Assembly (NCBI GenBank): GCA_035578155.1 | Contig: JAPWDM010000001.1 | Location: forward strand, 160,801,498 to 160,865,497 | Source of the DNA: Brachynemurus nebulosus | Lineage: Eukaryota; Arthropoda; Insecta; Neuroptera; Myrmeleontidae | Reading direction: 5' to 3' | DNA length: 64,000 bases | Shown: positions 14,501-24,124 of the stretch, piece by piece | How positions within the stretch are numbered: position 1 is the stretch's first letter | How the letters are laid out: each line of letters begins with the position of its first letter | The notes under the pieces: model-generated | The model's database searches: none | Seen by the model: the letters and a program-made list of their open reading frames with translations, nothing else | Told to the model about the DNA's origin: nothing | Program-made: the position numbers and the translations under genes

Positions 14501-14678
14501 TTTTATAAAATTATTAACAACCAAAACTATAACTCTGTAGTACAAAAAATTGTAACATAACACATTCATTATTTTTAGGCAACGTGGACCTACATATGTG
14601 TGGACGTTCAATTTAAAAACTAAAGTAAATGCTTCAAAATGGATTCTTGGCGGAGTTGCCCTCATATTACAAATTTAA
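175..14678 (+). CDS. Dhc93AB: Axonemal dynein heavy chain, DNAH9/11/17 type (C-terminal 12 exons, 5' partial)
   Basis: Motor subunit of outer dynein arms in cilia and sperm flagella. Exons: 175-478, 3084-3418, 4512-4796, 5577-5832, 5890-6206, 8454-8586, 8647-8873, 9438-10134, 10215-10571, 12324-12472, 12529-12723, 14579-14678 (TAA 14676-14678). Every junction keeps frame and has GT..AG; the sum is one leading base plus 1118 codons, so about 1117 residues remain of a protein normally near 4500. The first exon begins just after the stalk (TLPGD, FTKKYR). AAA5/AAA6 blocks follow ([30 protein letters not shown]), then the C-terminal cap ([48 protein letters not shown]). These match the ciliary beta-type chain rather than inner-arm or cytoplasmic chains; which of DNAH9/11/17 is not resolvable in insects. 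Large introns are full of repeats. AATAAA lies at 14717-14722. Upstream exons, including AAA1, are outside the window. Confidence 0.96.
541..2275. other. Dynein intron, mostly featureless AT-rich DNA
   Basis: This part of the first large dynein intron shows no coding frame. A GC-richer patch at about 600-790 looks like old repeat sequence, but I see no clear termini. The pair around 2030-2170, where a TATGTCAAAG block is followed by its approximate inverse, suggests another decayed inverted-repeat element. Confidence 0.4.
2275..2660. repeat. Two head-to-head MITE copies flanking a (CA)n(TA)n microsatellite
   Basis: The arm at about 2275-2413 reads almost perfectly as the inverse of 2531-2660 (over 125 bp with only a few differences). 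Between them lie (AC)n at about 2420-2465 and (AT)n at about 2465-2530. Each arm also has its own imperfect terminal inverted repeats (GGGTGTAA at one end, TTACACCCT at the other), so each looks like a full small element and the whole is an inverted duplication around a microsatellite. It lies in a dynein intron. Confidence 0.8.
6371..6654. mobile_element. Small MITE with GGACG duplication
   Basis: The ends are inverted (CAAGGTGGCGATCG at the left, CAATCGCCATCCTG at the right). GGACG occurs at 6366-6370 and again at 6655-6659. A related copy of the flanking DNA at about 39310-39345 has GGACG once and no insert, so it acts as the empty site. The interior holds repeated CAGGGA/AGTCAGGG words. 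It lies in the dynein intron between exons 5 and 6. Confidence 0.7.
6800..7242. mobile_element. hAT-type non-autonomous element, 443 bp, TSD TTTGTAAC
   Basis: Terminal inverted repeats begin CACAGACCAATGAAC and end GTTCACTGGTCTGTG. A perfect 8-bp duplication TTTGTAAC sits at 6792-6799 and 7243-7250. The related sequence at about 39455 lacks the insert. The interior has a poly-T run and no transposase. The TSD fits the nTnnnnAn preference known for Ac-type hATs. Confidence 0.88.
7302..7671. mobile_element. Foldback/MITE with about 60-bp inverted termini
   Basis: The left end, from about 7302 (CCATTTTCTCAAATATGT, then CAGGGCGGCGACACAGG), is matched inverted at 7605-7671. An extra internal copy of the GCCGCCCTG end is at about 7515-7535. 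The related copy at 39.5 kb lacks this block, so it is a third insertion into the same host repeat as the 6371 and 6800 elements. I could not define a TSD confidently. Confidence 0.6.
8015..9160. repeat. Decayed hAT-like fragments in dynein introns
   Basis: About 8015-8300 (AGGGCGCGTGCCCCAAGG at one side, CCGGCCCTAACC at the other) and about 9020-9160 (GGTGGAGCAGCCGCTCCAGG, GGGCGCAA) have the GC-rich ends typical of old hAT derivatives. Exons 8454-8586 and 8647-8873 lie between them and are not part of them. No TSD was found. Confidence 0.35.
8587..8646 (+). other. 60-nt dynein intron with no in-frame stop
   Basis: The intron runs from GTTAAT to TTTCAG, is exactly 20 codons long and stays open in the coding frame. 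Dynein homologues join Pro-(Thr/Leu)-Lys directly to Asp-Val-Glu here, which supports splicing. Retention would insert 20 residues without a frameshift. Confidence 0.85.
10819..10844. repeat. Perfect 26-bp palindrome
   Basis: The sequence is self-complementary around 10831/10832 (centre CTTGCAAG, outer TTTTACTAG). It lies in the dynein intron after exon 9. No flanking duplication was seen and the function is unknown. Confidence 0.85.
11539..11984. repeat. Identical 70-bp direct repeats 376 bp apart
   Basis: Positions 11539-11608 and 11915-11984 are the same over 70 bp (ATACAAATTAAAAAATTCC ... ATATGGCAAT). The 306 bp between contains no coding frame. It could be a tandem duplication or a very small terminal-repeat element (TRIM/LTR-like). 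The identity implies a recent event. The repeat itself contains the short inverted pair ACCAACA/TGTTGGT. Confidence 0.85.
12927..13285. mobile_element. hAT-type MITE (family A), TSD GTTGGACA
   Basis: It starts CACAGAGTACCAGAG and ends CTCTGTACTCTGTG. A perfect 8-bp duplication GTTGGACA lies at 12919-12926 and 13286-13293. The same family is at 15165, 29720 and, variant, 15935. It lies in the last dynein intron. Confidence 0.9.
13443..13660. repeat. Large hairpin with hammerhead-like core (Penelope-like remnant?)
   Basis: Arms 13443-13546 and 13557-13660 are complementary over 104 nt with only a few mismatches, around a 10-nt loop. On the + strand of the right arm CTGAGGA (13560-13566) is followed by a short stem GGCC-GAAAG-GGCT (13568-13580) and GAAAA (13581-13585). 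This resembles the hammerhead core CUGANGA, stem II, GAAA. Hammerheads with CGAAACGCG context are known from Penelope-like retroelement terminal repeats. Stem III and the cleavage site are not obvious, so activity is doubtful. Confidence 0.5.
13997..14315. mobile_element. MITE, about 25-bp inverted termini
   Basis: The left terminus CAATTGAAGAGCTTATTCC (from 13997) is mirrored at the right (ending 14315). The interior has two TTGACAAA..TTTTTTTTGTAGAACT repeats. The superfamily is undetermined because the flanking duplication is ambiguous. Confidence 0.7.
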
Positions 14679-14725
14679 TTAATAATTAATGTTTAATTAT
14701 GTAATTCAAATTGTTAAATAAAAAT

Positions 14726-14880
14726 TTAGTGACGTAAAAATAAATAGGCTTGATTAACAGCAATTGTAAAAGCATCTTCAAATAAGTTGAATTCGTCACA
14801 ATCCGCATTTATCGCATTAATTAAAGCATTATATTTAAAAAATTTCGTAAGTTTTAAGCGATACTCGTCGTAAGTTAATC
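14726..14880 (-). CDS. Terminal exon of an unidentified gene (minus strand)
   Basis: On the minus strand a CATTTCAG acceptor at 14881 opens a frame of 50 codons ending in TAA at 14726-14728. The exon starts in phase 1 (GA completing a codon). The peptide begins LTYDEYRLKL, continues through NAINADCDEF and ends AVNQAYLFLRH. Codon choice and residue mix look coding, not like the repeats nearby, but I do not recognise the family. The stop is 47 bp from the convergent dynein stop, so the two 3' UTRs must overlap. Upstream exons should lie between 14881 and 19100; the only other candidate I saw is 18829-18911, whose splice phase does not join directly. It could instead be a pseudogene fragment. 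Confidence 0.5.
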
Positions 14881-15164
14881 CTGAAATGGACAGTTATTTT
14901 AGTGTTTATATTTAAATAAAGTGTTAGAAAGGAGTTAACGCTTTAAATGCCATCGGGGTTACCGATGATTAGTACTAAGTTACTAAGATTAGTACTAACT
15001 GTAAGTTACTAAGGACCGAAGAAGTTAAAATTACTAAAAACAAACAATTTGAATGAGTAAAATACATATTTACAAATTTTTTAATGTGATTATCGTTAAT
15101 TATGTTGTTAATAACAGTTCAAAATAATATAATAATACACGAATGTTGGCGCTACGGTCCTGCT

Positions 15165-15679
15165 CACAGAATACCAGAAATCAACTTCCTATCTCTATAC
15201 TAGCGATACCAGTGTAGTCAAAATTTGACATAAAATTTCTCTCTCCCACCAAAAGCACAACATGTTACTAGTTTACTACATAAACCTCTCATCTATGTAT
15301 ACGGACCTACGCTTGTGTATGTGTCATACGCCACACTCAATCTCTGTATGGTGGAGTACGTACATACGTAGAGTATGTACCTATTCGATCATTGCTGACA
15401 CATAAACAATTCATAAAATATTTTTTCTATTTAAAGAAAAATATCCCTTTATTCTGAGTATTTTTTTGTTTAGTTAAATGGAAATTTTACACTTAGATAC
15501 GACCCAATTCATATTTTTTTCTATTGAAATTTCAAAAGTTAATTAGAAAAACAATGACGCACGGTGCGATGTGACCATTATAACAACCAGTAAGCGAATG
15601 ACCAGAAAGTAGTCTAACTTGCTCAGAACTGCACAGTACGAACCACACAATTTTGTTTAGTTTAGTTGTGTATTCTGTG
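15165..15679. mobile_element. hAT-type MITE (family A), TSD 7/8
   Basis: It starts CACAGAATACCAG and ends GTATTCTGTG. The flanks GTCCTGCT (15157-15164) and GTCCTGCC (15680-15687) match at seven of eight bases. The interior is shared with the 12927 and 29720 copies (CCTATCTCTATACTA, AACTTGCTCAGAACTGCAC). Confidence 0.82.
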
Positions 15680-15934
15680 GTCCTGCCTGTAAAATTAACA
15701 TTATGGAAGGTAGATATAAAGAGAACCATCTTGTGTGGAATACAATGGAAAAATAGTTCAAAAAGTGTCCCATTGTAAGCAGTAAGTAACAGTTCAAAAA
15801 CTCGCTGGAATAGCGATAGAGTAACTATTTTTATAAAAAGTATAGGAAATGAACTTTGCAGTTGTCGACAGCGCTTTAGGCGCTTTCTTTAAAATGTATC
15901 GTCTAGCTACAGTAACGCCGCGATTATTTAACGC

Positions 15935-16273
15935 ACAGAATAATCAGAAGCCAAGTTGCTATCTCTGCACTACTGATACCAACGTAGACAAAAAATCCCC
16001 TCTATTTCCCACCACTATGTTGTGTAAGTACACACTGTGTGTAGTGGTGTTAGTTTGATCTTTGTAACTGTGTCAGTTGAAACACACACAATTACAAAAC
16101 ATGTATTGTCGGACGGAGCAAGGTGGGGTCCAAGCTAACAATGGTCCAACAATACATAATAATGCGTTGTGCATTGAGTGACCGATACCGACTAACTAAA
16201 TGCCTTAAGCGGTATCAAGCACACACTGGCACACTGCTATCCACAGTTTTCTACAAACACGCTTAGGGCTTGA
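15935..16273. mobile_element. hAT-type MITE (family A), variant right end, flanks TTTAACGC
   Basis: The left end (ACAGAATAATCAG) and interior belong to family A, but the element stops at the internal word CTTAGGGCTTGA instead of the usual GTATTCTGTG. Even so TTTAACGC occurs directly before (15927-15934) and after (16274-16281). This is either insertion using a new end or a coincidence. Confidence 0.55.
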
Positions 16274-16289
16274 TTTAACGCCTTTCTAC

Positions 16290-17740
16290 GGATATTTTTT
16301 GACACAAAGATGGATCTCCTTATATCTACCCTCCATAATTGGCATGACATTCAAAACGTTAATAAAAATAAGAAAATAACCTGTCTGAAACAATTTTATT
16401 ATTGTTATACACCATGCTCTACCAATAACTGATGATAATTTCATACGTTTTTTAAGTTTTCCTTGAAACTTTTCACTCTTTTTCAATTTACAGCATTTAA
16501 GTAATACAATTTTCGTAAGTTTTTCCATAAATTTAAGCTGTGCGAAGATATTTTTAAATTTTTGTAAACGACTCTGTAAAAGGTTTGTAAAAAATACTGT
16601 TGATTAGAAGATATTTTATAAATTAATTAAATGAGCAAGTATGTACCAAAATAAACAATATATCGTGATAACGAAGTAGCTTTAAATTTCTATTCATTTT
16701 ATGTAGGTATTTTCATAAAACTTGTTTATTTTCACGTTATCTTATTCTCAAATGAAATATGTAATATATTTTAAAATCAGTTAAGTAAGTTAAACGACCA
16801 CTCTAAATACCACTAAAAGTATGTATTTATTTTATGCTTTCTTCGATTCTCAACTTTTTCTATTCCTTAACTTTCCCCAATAGGGCTTAAAAATCTTATG
16901 AATTTGAATTTAATTAAGGATTAACCACAATCAAACACATCAAACACATTTGTCAGGTATTTTTTCGCACGTTGACACGATCCCACCTTACATTTAAATT
17001 AAGCAAGTGTACCATCTCACAAAATATTACTAAATATGTATTTGATCATAGAGGATATTAGGAACTATCGGAACTGTTCTGTGAACTATGTGAACTATTT
17101 CATTAGTTATGGCGATTGCGGTACTTTAATTTAATTTATATAGGGTAAAATGAGGGAAAAAAGTTAAAAGATTTTAGTTCAATACATAAAAATTTTTAAA
17201 AATTACGTACATTTAGGCTATTTTAAAACATATATCTTCATCCTAATTCCGCATATCAGTCCATGAGTCCCAGCTTTTAGAATTTCGTCGTCATTCCTAT
17301 ATTTTTATAGCTATGTACCCGAAATTTTGCATGTAATTGCTAGAGACGGAGATTACAACAAAATGAGGTACTTCACGTCGTTGGCTCCCATAATTAACGC
17401 CTTTAGGACTAATGACGAGCTCAGCTCGTCATACTAATTTTTAGAAAAAATTCAACTGACGAATGTGCATTGTCTTATATCGGTAACTGAATACTGTACA
17501 GTAAAGAGTGGTCATATTGTAAACAAATTAAGCAAAACTTACCAAACTTGCAATTATACTTACAGAAATATTAAATTTTTTATCTAAAATATTGGAATAT
17601 ATGGCGGTACTAAAGGCGTTAACATATACAGCATATACAGTGAATAGATACATAAATGTACGGTATAAGTACATACATAACATTGTGGCATATATTTTTC
17701 TTTTTATATAGTGAACTACAATGAATATACTAAAATTTCC
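16290..17740. other. Intergenic AT-rich DNA, no gene seen
   Basis: No supported exon. Scattered remnants include a copy of the family-A flank around 16310-16340 and a near-palindrome (ATGACGAGCT, one base, AGCTCGTCAT) at about 17410-17432. Unknown upstream exons of the 14726-14880 gene could hide here. Confidence 0.4.
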
Positions 17741-17746
17741 TATTAA

Positions 17747-18211
17747 CACTTTCAGTCCCACGGATTCGGCATCCGAAACCAAACAAAACTTCCCCAGAGG
17801 CCGACCACGATCAATGATTAATTGATTAGTTGATTACTCATTATGTGTGCGATGTTTATCATGTTTATCATTCTTCATCACACGGATGTGTTCCCATTCA
17901 CACAAACACATACATACCAACAAACACTACTCTCTTGGTTTCTATGTATAAAAAATTTTAAGATCAACAAAAAATACATAAAAAATATAATTTATATTTT
18001 TAAATAAAATTGATTTGAATTGTATATGTAGTATGTATGTACGTATCACGTAATACGTCTGTTTACAGTTTTACACATACATACGTGTGGAACTGTGTTG
18101 TGTGTTTGAATCATTTTATTTTATGTATTTGTTTATATAGTTTTTTTTTTTTTTTTAAATATTGCCGGCTTCCGGGGAAATTTACTATGAAAGTGCTCGG
18201 GCCTCATAGTG
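17747..18211. mobile_element. TTAA-flanked (piggyBac-type) MITE, 465 bp
   Basis: TTAA at 17743-17746 and 18212-18215. The ends are CACTTTCAGTCCC at the left and GGGCCTCATAGTG at the right. No transposase. The exact TTAA duplication and short inverted ends are the piggyBac signature. Confidence 0.8.
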
Positions 18212-18552
18212 TTAATCACAAAAAGTTCTGAAAACCTATAACGGACTGTAAGTTAATATGTGTTTTACAGGCACTTGATTATTTAAGGCTTATAGACTTT
18301 CGAGTATAATTATGCACCATATGCAATATATTATTTCAAACCACTGAATCAAAAAATGTGTACATTATCGTCACAATCACGAAACCCTTATAATTTCGTC
18401 AAATTCGCCTGTCCGACCGTCACACTTTTTAGAATTTTAATGTACAATCTCATACTTTAAACAGTATAAAGAAGGATTATTTTTAATTTATTGAAGTCGT
18501 GTTTTGAATTTTATTTAGCCCGGTACGCAATTGCTACACTATAGCCCGGTAC

Positions 18553-18556
<4 letters not shown>

Positions 18557-18631
<75 letters not shown>
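18557..18631. repeat. (TA)n microsatellite
   Basis: About 37 TA units, preceded by a short direct repeat AGCCCGGTAC(G/A)CAA at about 18518-18556. Confidence 0.95.
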
Positions 18632-18636
<5 letters not shown>

Positions 18637-18828
18637 TGGTACTGACGTTCAATAATTTTATGTTCAGTATAAGAAGTGAATTCAAAATTTAAATTTTTTA
18701 TTTAAAAATATTTTATATAAAAATCAAATAAATCAAATATTAAAACAATGATGAAGCAAACGACAAGATAGTAAAACTCAGTATAACTATTAAACTATTT
18801 GCACAACAAAATACAATAGATAATATAC

Positions 18829-18911
18829 CATTCGTTGAGCGTTACTGTACTCTAATTCAAAATGTTTGATATTTTCTTCCACTATAACTTGTACATGATG
18901 CGCAATGGTAT
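18829..18911 (-). CDS. Possible internal exon of an unidentified gene (minus strand)
   Basis: On the minus strand, 27 open codons run from a possible acceptor (TTGAG at 18912) to a GT donor at 18828-18827. The peptide includes HHVQVIVEENIKHFELEYSN, which has a coding-like composition. The polypyrimidine tract is weak and the family unknown. It is the only candidate I saw for an upstream exon of the 14726-14880 gene; the phases do not connect directly, so at least one more exon would be needed. Chance is a real alternative. Confidence 0.22.
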
Positions 18912-19139
18912 CTCAACCGTCTCTATCGTTTACGCCAAGTGTATATACATCATGAGGGTGGAGAAATGAGGAAATTTTACAAAAAAATAATATTATTAAC
19001 CAAAAATAGTATATAAATTAGTACAAAAATAAGTAGTAATAAAAAAAAAATATATATTATCAGTTAAAAAATTTAAATTATAATTATTAAACTCTAATAA
19101 ATACTTTATTAATATGGCTTTCATTTATTACTAATATAT

Positions 19140-22100
19140 TTACTTTAAGGATTCACGCTGCATAAATTCCGTTGACACCTGGCACAATGTATATATACAA
19201 AAAAATAATGTAAAATTAATTTGCATATTTGCTAAAATAAAGAAAAAAAATAAAAACATAAAACTAACTTAATTCAAAAATATCAGTATTGTTTTACCTT
19301 CAAAAAATTTTTGTATAAAATAAAGTCCCACATCCATTCCACCAAAAAAGAAGAAGTTTGATAATGCTGATCCTATCATCAAAGGTGTGGCCAAAATAGA
19401 TTTTAATCTTCTCCAATTTGATTTACTGAATTTATTCCTTATATTATTTTCAATGAAATTTGTTTGGGACAAGACATACGAGAAATTTTCAATTACAATC
19501 CCAAAAAAATTTAAGAAACTCCACACAAAGACAAACATTTCTATTCCATGCCATACAAACACAAAGGCAAAACACACAAATGAAGAAAATAACTTGGATG
19601 ATATTTTATTGAGATTATATCGTCGCAGTGGTATGTAAATATAACTAAAAAAATAAGTTTAAAATTTATTGTCTGATCTTCCATAAAACACTGTTTAAAA
19701 ATAATACAGACTAACCAAAGTAAAAATTGATATAATCCTTGATCGAAATACTTCCACATGTACGAATACAAATGAATATGACCAATACATCTTGGTGTTC
19801 CCGGTGTGGGAATATTTTCAAATTTCATTACAGTTGTAGTTAAACCATACATAACAACATATTTTAAATGAAAAAATTGTCCCATACAATAGCCAAGGCC
19901 ATAAGTAGCCCAGAAACTTTTTGAAACAACCTAAAACCAAAAACATCCTTGTTATGCACCTTTATTAAGAAATTTCCTCAAAAAAGATTTTGAATTACCA
20001 TTATGTAATTACTAATTGTAAGTAAAGACTAAAAATTAGTACAGGTAAATTTAACTAAAAGTTCTCTTACGTCATCAACAAATAAAGCAAAGTTAGATGT
20101 ACAAACTTAAATTACTATAGTTACTCTAATATAAAAATTACAAAAAGAAAGAAAAAACAATAGATTCGTCTAATTTCGCTTTATTTGTTGATGACGTCAT
20201 AGAATTTTTAGTTAATTTCATCTATAATAAGACTTATAATACCCTGTAATATTTTTTTTCTAGACAAACTCGCAATACTCGTTTTTCCCGACTGTCCCCT
20301 ACATTAAAACAATGAGCCCTTTGTGAGAACAAAAATTTTTTAATAAAAATAAACACATAACATGTTGGTGATGTTGCAAAACGTTTGGTTGGTTCGAACA
20401 GTCGAGGATGATTTATATTTTTACCCTTTGCGCTCCAGTGGGGAGTTCCATTTTGTACAAATCAACATCAAAAAAATACTTATAAAAAATTAAATATAGC
20501 AAAGCTTCGTTTTATGAAATACCAACAAACATTGAGGATTGAATAGAATATATTTAACATATTATGTTCGGTAGAATAAGAGTAGGGTAAGAATATAGGC
20601 ATTAAAATGTGAGAGCACGACTCGATTTTACCAAGTCACAATAAAATTGTAACACAAGCCACAATTACCACAAAATTTTATTAAATATTTTGCATGTTTT
20701 TGTGAATTAAATCCGCAAAGAAATAATTTTAAAAAAAATAAAAATAAAAATATTATTTTAAAATATTTTTTACAAAATGATGTGAAAAATTGAAAAAATA
20801 ATTCAAGAAAATATACGCAGATTGTGACATTTCTTAATTTTAATTATTAGTATATTACAGACAAGATATTTTTTTGTTCTGTTTTTCATGAAAATCCAAT
20901 ATAAAACAACCTTTTTTGTACATTTTTAATATATTATACTAAGAATGTACCCACGTAAAATTTTTTTTTTCAATTGTCAATTTTATTAGTTCCGACTTTA
21001 TTAGGTCTGATCGTCATTAAACTCAGCCCATCAGTCACCTTTTTTGGCTTCTATTAACCCTTTATGGGCCAAGAATATTTCTAACAATTGTACAAGTCTG
21101 ATTTTTGGTACATAGTTTAGAAATATCGTAAATATTCAAATTGTCATGTATTTACCAGGGAAATGCGTGGAAATTTGTTTTTCCTTTTGTATCCATATGG
21201 CTACATTGGCCTTTAACTGTAAATGTTGCTTATATGTAAAATGTTGCCATATGGCTACACTGGCTTTTGAATAAAACAAACGTTTCAACAAAAAAAGAAT
21301 ATTTATCTATTTCTGCAAAACAGTTTTATTCATTTACAAGCAGAAATAATATTACGATTAATTACTGACGAAACGAAATAAAATATTTCTTCGTTTTGGT
21401 GAGACGAAGTCGTGTATCACATTTTACACATTTTAATTTCGAGAATGACTTTTTACAATATTATCATCGACATTTGTTGGTCTAAACTAGCTAATGATAT
21501 ATAAAGTTATCTTTCTATGACAACAAGCTGGATTACGAATGCTTGTGACTCTTATTTAAATAAGGTTTTTCAAAATCTGATTCTGACGCCAGAATGTTTA
21601 TGTCCTCATTATCTAACTCGAATAATCTGATACATCACAGAGCCACATCTAAAATAGCCACATCACAGAGTTCACCATAAAATTTGCTATAACGGACATA
21701 ACTACACGTCTCATATTCCAAAAATGAAAAATGTTATTAAAGGCCAGTGTATCCATATGGCTACGAATTGTTCATAACGGTTATATTTAAAAATTATTTA
21801 TCTAGGCCAATGTATCCAATCGGCAACAGTAAGTTTTTAGCAAATTTATAAAGGTTTCTAGCCACAAATAAAATAAAATAATGTTAGCATATTAAAATTA
21901 AGTATATAATTAAACTAGTAACATACATAATTTTTTTTTTTTTAAATGTATTAATCACTAAAAAATGTAATTATTTTAAACACTTTGAACAACCGGCCAA
22001 ACAAGCAAATTCCATGACAGTTTTAGTGTATATTTTTGTTCAGTAGTGAACAGCACTGTCCAACACCATATTAAATAAGGACCATTTTATGTCTGTATGC

Positions 22101-23416
22101 TAATTTAAAAATGTATAATTCTTAATAAAACACGAAAAAATGACAATTAAAGTTCACGTAGCCATTTGGCTACCATGGCCCATAAAGGGTTAAGCATTCT
22201 CTCTATTCAGTTTCGTCCTCAATGTCATCGATCCACTGTGTGAAAGAGTAGGCCCTCCCTGCATAAAGTGGAATACAAGGGGTAAAAATATATTGCGAAC
22301 GATTTTATGAATTAGAGATAAATAAAAATAATACAAAATTTGATAAACAAAAAAAAAACTTACCGCTAAATTATACTGTAACGCAGTCACATAGACAAAA
22401 TGTAACGCAAATTCTGTGAATAGTAACCATGCCGAATATCTTAAGAATCCTATCATAAAATGTTTAAATCTTTTTCGGAACGGATTATTTTTTATTGGAT
22501 GATACGTTTCATAAAAATTATGATACAATATAATTGGACCGAATAATAATGTTGGTAAGTATAAAATGTATCCAAGTAATTTTAAAATTTCATCATTTTC
22601 CAAATTTTCCGTCTCATTTTGTAAATATTTCGAGCATAACTCTATTGAACAACTAATTGACTTCAAAACAATCCATGAGAGACTAATTACAAGAATATAG
22701 TTATTGTCGATATTATTATTTACGTAAAAATAAAGAATATGGTCATTGTAGGCAACGGCATTTATTAAAATAATAATGAATGTAAATACAATCCAAATAA
22801 TTAATTTGTTTTGAATTAATATTAATAAAATTGCTAAACATGGTTGAATCCATATTAGCAGCATTGATACAAATCCAAATATTTTCCAGAAGAAACATGT
22901 TGTAATTGTTATATACCATACAGGAAGCCACTAAAATTTTTTAAAATTATTTATATTAACTTTTCAAAATTATTAATATTAAAGGCGGGAACCCACAGAT
23001 TTAAAGTGAAACTTCTTAATAATAGGTTTGTTCCCGTACCATAAGGATTAAGGAACTATGAAATGAATGCATGAAATTTGAAAATCCATCTGCAGGTGAG
23101 ATGTATAAAATTCCTATAAACAGAGTAAGCGACATCCTGCAATAACGTCAAGTAAAATCTGCATTAAAAGACAAAAGAAGTCAAACTAACATGTTTCAAC
23201 CATTTAAATGGCCATCATCCGATAGGAATTTTCTATAAATGCATTATAAAGGACCCCTCCGGATAAGATAGGTGAATTTGCCTAAGGTCCAACCTGGGTC
23301 GAGGGTGTCATAGTAAGGTTTGCCCTTACACATGTATTCCATAGCTGCAATATTAGGTCAAGGTTGCTTTGCGTTTTCGAGATGTACCAAAATGTTCAAT
23401 TTTGGACTTTTCCTGA

Positions 23417-23482
<66 letters not shown>

Positions 23483-24056
23483 TCTAAGAGCTCCATAAGA
23501 CAATGCATGCAGCTCTCCAAAACACGGCGTTTAGAAGAAGATATTTGCAAAAATTTCTAAATGACCTACAAAAACACACAAAACGCGATTTTCGACCAAA
23601 ATGAGACATAGATTTTTAAAATCTACGGCTTCGAATTAGTAAATATATGTCTAAAAAGGGGGTGGGGGTAAAATATTAAAACCTCCAAAAAGCTCAACCT
23701 AGGTACGAACTTTATCAACACACCAAATTTCAACCCTCTGCGTTAATTCGGGGGAGGGGGGAGGCTGTGAGCGTGTTAGATCCAGCCAGAATACTTTTTT
23801 CCCCCTCTACTCCCTCCAGATCATCCTAGGAAGCTGAATTTTGGATATTTGTAGATAATTGACCGAAACATTATTTCCAACCGGTTTGGAAAAGTTTTAT
23901 CGTTTTACCGCCCCCCACCACCCCCTTAAAGGTTGGGTTGGATCCAAAATTTGACCCCACTTTGATAGTATTGTTGTGCATCGGAATGAACCCCACTTAC
24001 CAAATTTCAGCTCTTAACTTCCATAGGGGGGCCCTACACATATTAAAAGGTAGCGG

Positions 24057-24124
<68 letters not shown>

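Noticed and set aside
19231..19310. HHAT ending by read-through at about 19269
   Set aside because: Read-through gives a tail unlike the family, whereas splicing to 19231 gives CQVSTEF, the expected C-terminal pattern, and a 505-aa protein.
22190..22363. Extension of the HHAT exon 3 frame towards 22190
   Set aside because: The protein match ends at the GTAAGT donor at 22363 and resumes at 19930. The extension is intron read-through.
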